This document shows positions 1 through 5,886 of a stretch of 12,882 nt of DNA, in pieces. This stretch comes from Helicobacteraceae bacterium (GTDB taxonomy: Bacteria > Campylobacterota > Campylobacteria > Campylobacterales > Sulfurimonadaceae): contig WFMO01000214.1 of NCBI GenBank assembly GCA_015489055.1, forward strand, positions 1-12,882. The letters are read 5' to 3'. Each line of letters begins with the position of its first letter. Position 1 is the first letter of the stretch. Under the pieces are notes generated by a model. That model did no database searches and had not been told where the DNA came from. It saw only the letters and a list, made by a program, of their open reading frames with translations. The position numbers were made by a program, and so were the translations under genes.

Positions 1-352
1 GAAGTAAAACATCTTTTAGAGCTTCTATGGGATTTTGTTTTTTTAATATCGTGTCTAATTTATCTGTTTGGAGTATGTTTGATAAATATTGAACATCTTT
101 AAGTAAATGCGGATATTTAATTAAATTGGATATAACCGTTGTATTGTTATTAGTTTTTAGTACCGCCCAATATTTTTCATGCAGACTTAGATGTTGGTCT
201 GAGATTGCTGTTAACTTATGATTGCCTTGTTGTATAAGATATTTATTATCTCCTAAGGTGTCTAAGATTTCTATGCTAATAAGCTTTTTAACTGCTTTTA
301 TCTCTTGCTTTGAGAGTGAAGTTAGTATCTGCTGCAGAGGATTTAGTTTCAT
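1..352 (-). CDS. Unrecognised protein, N-terminal 117 residues, cut by left edge
   Basis: Reading the minus strand from an ATG at 352-350 gives an open frame with no stop down to base 2, about 117 codons, so the gene continues outside the window. The start is supported by the ATGA overlap with the coaBC stop codon (TGA at 351-349), a typical translational coupling. The protein begins MKLNPLQQILTSLSKQEIKA. It has a short helical N-terminus, then a likely beta segment around residues 38-66 (pattern KYLIQQGNHKLTAISDQHL, then YWAVL), then a Lys/Leu-rich helical stretch. No signal peptide or membrane segment is visible. The beta segment loosely recalls small beta-barrel pieces in FliK-type flagellar hook-length proteins, but this is only a vague resemblance and I do not assign a function. 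Confidence is high that it is a gene and low on identity. Confidence 0.75.
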   Translation of the reverse strand, partial: MKLNPLQQILTSLSKQEIKAVKKLISIEILDTLGDNKYLIQQGNHKLTAISDQHLSLHEKYWAVLKTNNNTTVISNLIKYPHLLKDVQYLSNILQTDKLDTILKKQNPIEALKDVLL

Positions 353-1617
353 AACTCTTTGGCATAATTTAGTATCTCAAAAGAGAGAGAAAGTTTATCT
401 GTGCGTCTTGATGTTATATCTATGGTTTTTGAGATAAATTCTATCTTGTTATAATCATCACCAAAACTTTTAGAGTCTTGTAAGATATTAAGACATACTC
501 CGTCAACATTTTTGTCGCTAAGGAGTGCTTTTGCATTTGCTTGTGCATCTTTTTCTTGCATTTCAGCTTTAAATGCTACTGTTTTGATATCTTGTTTATT
601 GATAGTGTTTAATATGTCTGTATTTTCTTTTAACTCAAGAGTAAAACTGCTGCCAAGCTGCTCTTTTTTTAGTTTACCGCTTTGAGCAAATGCAGGCACA
701 TAATCACTCACTGCCGCAGCCATAAAAAGATACGGTGTTTTTTGGATAAGTTCAATTGGTGTATCTTGTAAAAGTGAGGGTTTTGACAGCTTTCCTTTTT
801 TTGCGATTCTTATAGAATCGGTCACAAATTCTAACATCTCAGCTGATGAGGTTACTTTAATCTTATGCATCACAGATGGCAAATCATCCTCAAATCTTGT
901 TGCTATTAGATTCACGTCAGCACCTTTGCAGTGCAGTGCTACAGCTAGTGCTGATGCCATTTTTCCGCTTGAAAAATTTGATATAAATCTAATATCATCA
1001 ATTTTTTCAATAGTTCCACCACCTGTCACTATAACGCGTCTATCTTGCCAGAACGGTTCATGTAAAAGTTCTTTAGCAGCAGCAAAGAAAATATCTATAG
1101 GTTCTGCCATTGCCCCGTTGCCGATAGTTTTGCAAGCTAGCTCCTTTGTCTTTGGCGCAACTATGTCGTAATTTGCAATTGCTAGCATTTTTAAATTGGC
1201 TTGCGTGATGGGGTGTTCTAGCATATTTGTATTTGCCGATGGCGCGATAATCTTTTTACTGCTATATGCAAGAGCACATTCTAAAAGTAAGTTATCGGCT
1301 ATTGCGTTGGCTAGTTTTGCTATGGTGTTTGCAGTTGCAGGAGCTATTATAAACAAATCCGCCCATTGTGTTAGTTGAATATGATTTAAATCAGTTGCCC
1401 ATGATTGGCTTTTTTGCTCTAAAACAGTATTGCCGCTAAGCGCTTCAAATGTTAGCGGCGCTATAAACTCACACGCGCAGGGGCTCATAACAACTCTAGC
1501 TTCTGCACCCGCTTTCGTAAGCATACGTATAAGCTCTAATGATTTATATATTGCTATGGAGCCTGTTACGCCAATTAGTATTTTTTTATTTTTTAAAAGA
1601 GTGTCTGGTATTAACAT
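349..1617 (-). CDS. coaBC: Bifunctional phosphopantothenoylcysteine decarboxylase / phosphopantothenate-cysteine ligase
   Basis: This 422-residue cytosolic enzyme catalyses two successive steps of coenzyme A synthesis: ligation of cysteine to 4'-phosphopantothenate (CoaB half) and decarboxylation to 4'-phosphopantetheine (CoaC half, FMN-dependent). The CoaC half (about 1-185) shows GVTGSIAIYKS at 16-26, the active-site His79 in LNHIQL, IIAPATANTIAKLANAIADN at 90-109, Asn129 and catalytic Cys162 in ELACKTIGNG. The CoaB half (from about 190) shows TGGGTIEKIDDIRFISNFSS from 198, then AAAVSDY and KLKK. The length is normal for the family. One oddity is that the usual PxMN motif reads PSAN at 126-129, so the methionine is replaced by Ala while Asn is kept. 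The start at 1617 has an AAGG ribosome site 6 bases upstream. It lies 32 bases after the deacetylase stop and overlaps the next gene by ATGA, so the three are probably one operon. Confidence 0.95.
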   Translation of the reverse strand: MLIPDTLLKNKKILIGVTGSIAIYKSLELIRMLTKAGAEARVVMSPCACEFIAPLTFEALSGNTVLEQKSQSWATDLNHIQLTQWADLFIIAPATANTIAKLANAIADNLLLECALAYSSKKIIAPSANTNMLEHPITQANLKMLAIANYDIVAPKTKELACKTIGNGAMAEPIDIFFAAAKELLHEPFWQDRRVIVTGGGTIEKIDDIRFISNFSSGKMASALAVALHCKGADVNLIATRFEDDLPSVMHKIKVTSSAEMLEFVTDSIRIAKKGKLSKPSLLQDTPIELIQKTPYLFMAAAVSDYVPAFAQSGKLKKEQLGSSFTLELKENTDILNTINKQDIKTVAFKAEMQEKDAQANAKALLSDKNVDGVCLNILQDSKSFGDDYNKIEFISKTIDITSRRTDKLSLSFEILNYAKEL

Positions 1618-1649
1618 AGGCTACCTTGATATTTTTGTTGTATTTTACC

Positions 1650-2567
1650 CTATCTTATTAAAAATTTTGCAATAAGCGCATTTTTATATTGCACTATTAC
1701 TCTGTTTCTATATTTTTGCATCTTAAAATTTGGCATATATAAAAAATGATGGTTTATAACTTTTACTTTTTTCCAGCCAAGAGTGGTGAGATAAATATAA
1801 ACATAAGGAGTATCCACAATCCCGCTGATATTAGTCACGATTTTATTATCTCGTTGTACCGTAAAATCTTTTACATGTAATCGTATTAAGTGTAGTTTTT
1901 GGGCTATATTAACAGTGCCTGTCAGTGCTATTCTGTCTAAATCATTAATAGGCGTATTGTCTGTTATTGCGCCTACATTTTGATTGGCTATGACTTTAAA
2001 ATATTTTTCTATAATTGTTTTTACTTTTTGGTTATACTCACCATAAGGATAAGCATACATATCAGGAACATAACCAATATACTTTTTAAACAACCATATA
2101 GCTTTTTGTGTGTCTTTGTTGATCTGTTTTTTACTTAGCATCGGTAGATGTGGGTGTGCATATGAGTGAACTCCCAGTTCGCCGTATCGCTCACAGCGTC
2201 TGACTTGCTTCCATGTCATATAGTCTCCAAAATGTTCGGTGGTAGCTTGCGTATAGACAAAAAGTGTAAAGGGTATATGATATTTTATAAACAGCGGTAA
2301 TCCATTTTTGTAAAAGCTCTCAAAAGTATCATCTATAGTAAAGACCACTATCTTGTTTATGTTTTGTTTTTTTTGCATCATTGCAACAAGTGTTGATAGT
2401 TTAACAGGCTTATAGTGATGTGTTTTGATGTAGTTAAAATACTTAACAAGCTCTTTTGTCGTAGTGTCAGTGGAAGGATATCTTGTATCATTGATACGGT
2501 GCATAACAAAGATATGTGCATCTGCGAAAAGAAATATCGGCAATAAAAATAACAAAATCAGTTTCAT
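1650..2567 (-). CDS. Secreted polysaccharide deacetylase family protein (NodB domain)
   Basis: This 305-residue protein has a hydrophobic signal peptide (MKLILLFLLPIFLFADA), so it is probably exported to the periplasm or lipid-anchored. A NodB-type carbohydrate esterase 4 domain follows. Motif 1 is FTIDDTF with Asp79-Asp80, motif 2 is HSYAHPH with His134 and His138 as metal ligands, and motif 3 is YAYPYGEYN at about 171-179. The HPHLP and YPYGEYN wording resembles the IcaB/PgaB branch, which removes N-acetyl groups from poly-N-acetylglucosamine, but the substrate cannot be read from the sequence. Roughly 95 residues after the NodB core (from about 210) are beta-rich with basic and aromatic residues (DTPYVYIYLTTLGWKKVKV) and belong to no domain I recognise. 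The start has a GAGG site 6 bases upstream. It heads the operon with coaBC. Peptidoglycan or exopolysaccharide deacetylation are both possible. Confidence 0.88.
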   Translation of the reverse strand: MKLILLFLLPIFLFADAHIFVMHRINDTRYPSTDTTTKELVKYFNYIKTHHYKPVKLSTLVAMMQKKQNINKIVVFTIDDTFESFYKNGLPLFIKYHIPFTLFVYTQATTEHFGDYMTWKQVRRCERYGELGVHSYAHPHLPMLSKKQINKDTQKAIWLFKKYIGYVPDMYAYPYGEYNQKVKTIIEKYFKVIANQNVGAITDNTPINDLDRIALTGTVNIAQKLHLIRLHVKDFTVQRDNKIVTNISGIVDTPYVYIYLTTLGWKKVKVINHHFLYMPNFKMQKYRNRVIVQYKNALIAKFLIR

Positions 2568-2632
2568 AAACTACCTCTTTTTAGAAATTATACTATCTTT
2601 TTGTGATAAAATTGTTGCAAAGGACTAACATT
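2568..2632. promoter_or_regulatory. Divergent promoter region between the deacetylase operon and metY
   Basis: Only 65 bases separate the two divergent starts. On the minus strand a TATAAT at 2592-2587 is well placed to drive the deacetylase operon with a leader of about a dozen bases. On the plus strand metY has two candidate -10 elements: TATACT at 2589-2594, which overlaps the minus-strand one, and TAAAAT at 2607-2612 preceded by TG in the extended -10 position. No clear -35 is visible for either, which is usual in Campylobacterota. The overlap suggests the two directions compete for polymerase. Assignment is by eye only. Confidence 0.45.
2619..2624 (+). promoter_or_regulatory. Ribosome binding site that fixes the metY start
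   Basis: AAAGGA sits 8 bases before the ATG at 2633. An in-frame GTG at 2603 would add ten residues (reading IKLLQRTNI after the initiator) but has no ribosome site and lies in the promoter region. The 2633 start gives MKQQTKALHVGY, matching how this family normally begins. Confidence 0.8.
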
Positions 2633-3901
2633 ATGAAACAACAGACAAAAGCTTTACATGTAGGATATGAAAAAGATTCACAAGGCACGATGGCAGTGCC
2701 TATTTATCAGACAACGGCATATGAATTTGACAGCTGCGAACATGCTGCCAATCTTTTTGCTCTTAAAGAGCTCGGAAATATATATACACGGTTAAATAAT
2801 CCCACTACAGATGTTTTTGAAAAGAGATTTGCCGCACTTGAGCAGGGGGCTGCTGGTTTGGCGACGGCTAGCGGGATGAGTGCTATTTTTTATGCAATAG
2901 TCAACTGCGCTCAAAATGGAGACAATATAGTATGTGCAAAACAGCTTTATGGAGGCACGCTTACGCAAACATCCCATACCCTAAAGCGTTTTGGTATAGA
3001 GGCTCGGTTTTATGATGTTCACCATCCAGAACAGATTCACAGTCTTGTTGATGATAAAACAAAAGTTATATTTTTTGAAACGCTAACAAATCCAAGCATA
3101 GACGTGGCAGATATTGAGGCAATTGTCAAAATTGCCGATGGATATAATATCATCACAGTCGCAGACAATACCGTAGCTACTCCTGTTTTGTGCCGTCCGA
3201 TTGAGCGCGGTGTAGATGTAGTGGTTCATAGTGCCAGCAAGTATGCAACGGGGCAGGGGCTTGCTTTAGGCGGGATTATGGTGGAGAGAGAGGGTTTAAA
3301 AGATAAGATAAAATCAAATCCCAGATATATGCATTTTAATGAGCCTGATGATTCATATCATGGGCTTGTTTATGTTGATGTGCCGTTTCCTCTTTTTACA
3401 CTGCGTGCCAGACTTAATCTTTTACGGGATTTGGGAGCTGTTGTTTCTCCGTTTAATTCATGGTTATTTATACAGGGCGTTGAGACTTTGTCGCTTCGCA
3501 TGCGTGAACATTCTAAAAATGCACAACTATTGGCTGAATTTTTACAATCCAATCCTAAGATAAAACATGTTAATTACCCGGGCTTAAAAAGCAATCTAAA
3601 CTACGAAAATGCTATAAAATATTTTGATGATGGGATGTGTAGCGGACTACTTAGTTTTGAAGTAGATGATTATAATAGTGCGGTTAAAATTATAGAAGCG
3701 TTAAAGCTGTATGCATTAGTTGTTAATATTGGCGATTCAAAATCTATCGTAACACATCCGGCTTCTACAACACATCAACAGTTAAATCCAACCGAACTTG
3801 AGGCATGCGGAGTGTCACCGGGGCTTATTCGTATCAGTTGTGGTTTGGAAGATATTACTGATTTGATTACTGATATGAAGCAGGCTCTTGAGTCTTTTTG
3901 A
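2633..3901 (+). CDS. metY: O-acetylhomoserine aminocarboxypropyltransferase (sulfhydrylase)
   Basis: This 422-residue cytosolic enzyme uses pyridoxal phosphate to replace the acetyl group of O-acetylhomoserine with sulfide, giving homocysteine for methionine synthesis. It belongs to the Cys/Met-metabolism PLP family. Visible marks are YTRLNNPTTD from residue 51 (phosphate contacts from the partner subunit), TASGMSAI around 78-85, ADNT with Asp178 contacting the cofactor ring nitrogen, and the Schiff-base Lys203 in VVHSASKYATGQG. The C-terminus carries VTHPASTTHQQL and GLIRISCGLEDITDL, both typical. The length of about 420, longer than cystathionine gamma-synthase (about 390), and the long insert before the C-terminal domain favour MetY over MetB or MetZ. 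Direct sulfide assimilation fits an organism with abundant reduced sulfur, which is inference. It ends 5 bases from the convergent HD-GYP gene with no terminator hairpin between. Confidence 0.93.
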   Translation: MKQQTKALHVGYEKDSQGTMAVPIYQTTAYEFDSCEHAANLFALKELGNIYTRLNNPTTDVFEKRFAALEQGAAGLATASGMSAIFYAIVNCAQNGDNIVCAKQLYGGTLTQTSHTLKRFGIEARFYDVHHPEQIHSLVDDKTKVIFFETLTNPSIDVADIEAIVKIADGYNIITVADNTVATPVLCRPIERGVDVVVHSASKYATGQGLALGGIMVEREGLKDKIKSNPRYMHFNEPDDSYHGLVYVDVPFPLFTLRARLNLLRDLGAVVSPFNSWLFIQGVETLSLRMREHSKNAQLLAEFLQSNPKIKHVNYPGLKSNLNYENAIKYFDDGMCSGLLSFEVDDYNSAVKIIEALKLYALVVNIGDSKSIVTHPASTTHQQLNPTELEACGVSPGLIRISCGLEDITDLITDMKQALESF

Positions 3902-3906
3902 AAGTA

Positions 3907-4683
3907 TTAGGCAAAAAGCTGTAAAAATTTTTTGAGGTATTGCTGATTAAATTTACTGGACATCGAGGCATCTTTTAGCATGAATTGCAAAGCTTGAAAA
4001 GATGTGTAGCTTTTTCTATGTGGTCTGTCAACGGTGAGTGCATCAAAAGTATCGCAGATTCCCAAGATAGCTGCGTATGTACTTATATTACGTCCATGTA
4101 AATGTTCAGGATATCCTGAACCGTCATATCTTTCATGGTGGTGCAAGATAGCTTCTAAAACATAGGGGTTATAAATATGATTCTTTTTTGCTATTTCAAC
4201 ACTTTTTTTGGGATGATTTAAAACAATGTTTGGTTTAGCATCTCCAAATACAGTAGTTTCTTTCGTAATATCTATCTTTTGATCGCATAATCCTGTATCC
4301 ATAAACATGGCAGCCATTGCAATGCTTGAGAGATCATCATCATCAAGTCCCAGACGATATGCTAGATTTACAGCATAGATTGCAACATGCAGTGAATGAG
4401 AATCCAATCTGTATGTTTTAGAGAAATGTTTAACCGTATCTTTTAAAAAAGTTTTGTGTCTAAGTGTAACTTTTACAATAGCATTGGTGATCTTATCTGC
4501 ACATAAAACTGATTCTGAGCTGTCTTTTGTATCAAGAAAATGTGAAAAACTACTGTCTATCAGTGTGTAGAAAATTTTTAAAATCTCCATATCATTATCT
4601 ATATCTTGAAAAATAATTGTATCAAGATTTTGACACAGTAATGTATTTTTTGCTTCTACACTTTTATCTACTTGCCTGCTCAT
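3907..4683 (-). CDS. HD-GYP domain protein with a degenerate HD signature
   Basis: This 258-residue protein has no signal peptide, membrane segment or receiver domain. The first 85 residues are helical and unrecognised. An HD-GYP domain follows: His96 (DSHSLHVA), the HD position reading FMDTG (Met128-Asp129), NHP with His157, HHHERYDGSGYP at 181-192 and CDTFDAL with Asp211. HD-GYP proteins normally hydrolyse cyclic di-GMP with a two- or three-metal centre in which the HD histidine is a ligand. Here that His is Met, while the other listed motifs are present. The protein may therefore be weakened, use altered metals, or act as a cyclic di-GMP sensor or scaffold. AAGAGG, 7 bases before the ATG, is its ribosome site and lies inside an inverted repeat. 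It follows hsp20 on the same strand after 75 bases and may be read with it, though a TATAAT in the gap suggests its own promoter. Confidence 0.85.
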   Translation of the reverse strand: MSRQVDKSVEAKNTLLCQNLDTIIFQDIDNDMEILKIFYTLIDSSFSHFLDTKDSSESVLCADKITNAIVKVTLRHKTFLKDTVKHFSKTYRLDSHSLHVAIYAVNLAYRLGLDDDDLSSIAMAAMFMDTGLCDQKIDITKETTVFGDAKPNIVLNHPKKSVEIAKKNHIYNPYVLEAILHHHERYDGSGYPEHLHGRNISTYAAILGICDTFDALTVDRPHRKSYTSFQALQFMLKDASMSSKFNQQYLKKFLQLFA

Positions 4684-4689
4684 CTTTAG

Positions 4690-4744
4690 ACCTCTTATAT
4701 TTAAACATTAATATATTATAACATTGTATATCTATATAAGAGGT
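4690..4744 (-). repeat. Perfect 11-base inverted repeat enclosing the HD-GYP ribosome site and promoter
   Basis: The arms are ACCTCTTATAT at 4690-4700 and ATATAAGAGGT at 4734-4744, with a 33-base spacer. In a minus-strand transcript the downstream arm contains AAGAGG, the likely ribosome binding site of the HD-GYP gene, and the upstream arm is its exact complement. There is no T-run after either arm, so this is not an intrinsic terminator. It could be an RNA hairpin that hides the ribosome site in read-through transcripts from hsp20, or a split operator around the internal promoter. Confidence 0.6.
4715..4720 (-). promoter_or_regulatory. Possible internal promoter of the HD-GYP gene (-10)
   Basis: TATAAT reads on the minus strand at 4720-4715, 31 bases before the ATG and within the spacer of the inverted repeat. 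No TTGACA-like -35 is visible; the hexamer 17 bases upstream is CCTCTT. The whole gap is AT-rich, so a chance match is possible. A transcript starting just downstream would carry only one arm of the repeat. Confidence 0.35.
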
Positions 4745-4758
4745 TTGATGGCAAACAA

Positions 4759-5181
4759 TCAGTTTACAGAGATACGTTTAGGTTTTTTAGCTTCCTCTTT
4801 TTCCAATTTTATATAGAGCCTCCCATCTTCATATTTGGCATCTATTTTATCTTTATCTATACCATCAGGTAACAAAAAGGTACGCGAAATTAGACCAAAA
4901 TTACTTTCAAGAAGATAATAATCGTCTTTTTTCGTTTCTTTTTTCATCTCTCTTTTTGTGCTGATGGTTAATCTGTTATCTTCAATATTGAGATCAATAT
5001 CCTCTTTTTTAATACCGGGAAGATCAACTTCTATGCTAAACTCATCGTTTCCTTTCTTTGCAAGATTTGCAAATGGAAGATGACTTGCAACATTATTGAA
5101 AGTTTCTTTTGCTACTTCTACTCCCTTCTCAACCGTTTCTTCAATTTTTTTTGTAATATCGTTTTTTGTTGTTGTGCTCAT
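4759..5181 (-). CDS. Hsp20 family small heat-shock protein, atypical N-terminus
   Basis: This 140-residue protein is an ATP-independent chaperone that should bind unfolding proteins and form oligomers in the cytosol. The alpha-crystallin domain spans about 44-128: EFSIEVDLPGIKKEDIDLNI, then a conserved SRTFLLPDGID with Arg100, then YEDGRLYIKLEK. A C-terminal I-x-V tail motif (ISV, 137-139) should dock into a neighbouring subunit. The first 43 residues are unusual: a charged, Lys/Glu-rich amphipathic helix (DITKKIEETVEKGVEVAKET) and then HLPF, with none of the Arg-Tyr-x-Pro start seen in its neighbour. The ribosome site AAGGAGG lies 6 bases before the ATG and overlaps the upstream gene's stop region, so the two hsp20 genes are tightly coupled with a 12-base gap. 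Confidence 0.93.
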   Translation of the reverse strand: MSTTTKNDITKKIEETVEKGVEVAKETFNNVASHLPFANLAKKGNDEFSIEVDLPGIKKEDIDLNIEDNRLTISTKREMKKETKKDDYYLLESNFGLISRTFLLPDGIDKDKIDAKYEDGRLYIKLEKEEAKKPKRISVN

Positions 5182-5193
5182 AACAAACCTCCT

Positions 5194-5634
5194 TTATTTA
5201 ATAGCAATTTTTTTAGTTTTTTGCACATCCTGAGCAGATTTTGGTATAGTAAGCGAAAGTACACCATTCTCAACTTCAGCTTCAATCTTACTTTCATCTA
5301 TATCCTTAGGAAGTGTAAAGCTGCGTTCGAATTTTCCATACGAACTCTCTATTTTATAATAAGTTTTATCTTCTTGGGCATTGCGTGTTTTTCTTTCACC
5401 TTTTATAGTCAGAACACCATCTGTAATATTTAGCTCAATATCCTTTTTTTTGACACCAGGCAGATCAACATCAAGATAAAATGCTTTATCGTCCTCCCTG
5501 CTGTTTACAGTTGGAAAAAAATCAATCTCTGTTTCTTGTGTTTGAATATTATTATTGTTTACATTAAATAAGTTATTAAAAACTTCTATACTTTTTTTAA
5601 AATCATTCAACGGATTATATCTTGTAACTACCAT
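5194..5634 (-). CDS. Hsp20 family small heat-shock protein, class A type
   Basis: This 146-residue protein is the first gene of the heat-shock pair. Its N-terminus VVTRYNPLNDFKKSIEVFNN is the classic bacterial class A form. The alpha-crystallin domain (about 42-132) has YLDVDLPGVKKKDIELNI, the conserved Arg104 in FERSFTLPKDID, and ENGVLSLTIPK. The C-terminal I-x-I motif is IAI at 143-145. The role is holding partly unfolded proteins for refolding. The longest frame begins at a TTG at 5640, but AAGGAG directly touches that TTG and sits 6 bases from the ATG at 5634, so I place the start at 5634. Together with the downstream, dissimilar Hsp20 it probably makes two oligomer types or a mixed one. 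A putative promoter and operator precede it. Confidence 0.93.
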   Translation of the reverse strand: MVVTRYNPLNDFKKSIEVFNNLFNVNNNNIQTQETEIDFFPTVNSREDDKAFYLDVDLPGVKKKDIELNITDGVLTIKGERKTRNAQEDKTYYKIESSYGKFERSFTLPKDIDESKIEAEVENGVLSLTIPKSAQDVQKTKKIAIK

Positions 5635-5640
5635 GTTCAA

Positions 5641-5646
5641 CTCCTT
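5641..5646 (-). promoter_or_regulatory. Ribosome binding site that fixes the first hsp20 start
   Basis: AAGGAG on the minus strand at 5646-5641 has zero bases to the TTG at 5640 and 6 bases to the ATG at 5634. Normal spacing selects the ATG, shortening the protein by two residues. Confidence 0.8.
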
Positions 5647-5668
5647 TGATAAAAATCATTTAAATATC

Positions 5669-5687
5669 TTTAGTCATAACGACTAAA
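5669..5687. promoter_or_regulatory. Putative operator: 7-base inverted repeat at the hsp20 promoter
   Basis: TTTAGTC (5669-5675), spacer ATAAC, GACTAAA (5681-5687) is a perfect dyad. It begins about 7 bases downstream of the likely hsp20 -10 (minus strand, 5700-5695), so it covers the expected start site and early leader, the usual place for a repressor site. It does not match CIRCE (TTAGCACTC, spacer, GAGTGCTAA) or the HspR-type HAIR consensus (CTTGAGT, spacer, ACTCAAG). There is no T-run, so it is not a terminator. The binding factor is unknown. Confidence 0.5.
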
Positions 5688-5694
5688 CTTTGTA

Positions 5695-5700
5695 ATTATA
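5695..5700 (-). promoter_or_regulatory. Likely promoter (-10) of the hsp20 pair
   Basis: TATAAT reads on the minus strand at 5700-5695, about 60 bases before the hsp20 ATG at 5634, with TG two bases further upstream than the extended -10 consensus. There is no recognisable -35, and the sequence upstream is AT-rich. No sigma-32-type heat-shock consensus was seen, which fits control by a repressor at the adjacent dyad. Confidence 0.5.
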
Positions 5701-5838
5701 ATCATAGTATTCTTAAAATTTGCTTAAATAATAATCAGGTTACAGTTATTTTTTAGATACTGGTAGAAATATCATATCAGTAATAAATCTACGCCATAGC
5801 ATACATTTATTTGTAAGTGCTTATCTTTTAACTAGAAT

Positions 5839-5847
5839 TGGTATAAT
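5839..5847 (+). promoter_or_regulatory. Likely promoter of dnaE (extended -10)
   Basis: TGGTATAAT is a perfect extended -10 (TG, one base, TATAAT). It would start transcription near 5854 and leave a leader of about 33 bases before the dnaE TTG. No good -35 is seen. The roughly 150 bases between this and the hsp20 promoter show nothing else that I recognise. Confidence 0.6.
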
Positions 5848-5874
5848 ATTGATATAAAAATATATTTAAAACGT

Positions 5875-5878
5875 GAGG
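5875..5878 (+). promoter_or_regulatory. Ribosome binding site for the TTG start of dnaE
   Basis: GAGG (within GTGAGG) is 8 bases before the TTG at 5887. The next in-frame ATG is codon 38, inside the conserved PHP domain and after the metal-binding HLHLHTEYS motif, so it cannot be the true start. TTG is therefore the probable initiator. Confidence 0.75.
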
Positions 5879-5886
5879 CAACTATT

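Noticed and set aside
926..1675. Plus-strand open frames opposite coaBC
   Set aside because: They are shadows of the coaBC frame, have no ribosome sites, and their products resemble no protein family.
2603..2632. Ten-residue N-terminal extension of metY from a GTG at 2603
   Set aside because: It has no ribosome site, overlaps the promoter region, and the ATG at 2633 has AAAGGA at good spacing and the normal family N-terminus.
4690..4744. Intrinsic terminator for the hsp20 operon
   Set aside because: The stem is only 3 of 11 GC pairs, the loop is 33 bases, and no T-run follows on either strand.
5750..5785. Weak inverted repeat TACTG ... CAGTA in the dnaE upstream region
   Set aside because: A 5-base match with a 15-base spacer is expected by chance in AT-rich DNA.
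5641..5886. CIRCE or HAIR heat-shock element
   Set aside because: No match to TTAGCACTC/GAGTGCTAA or CTTGAGT/ACTCAAG was found; the dyad present is a different sequence.
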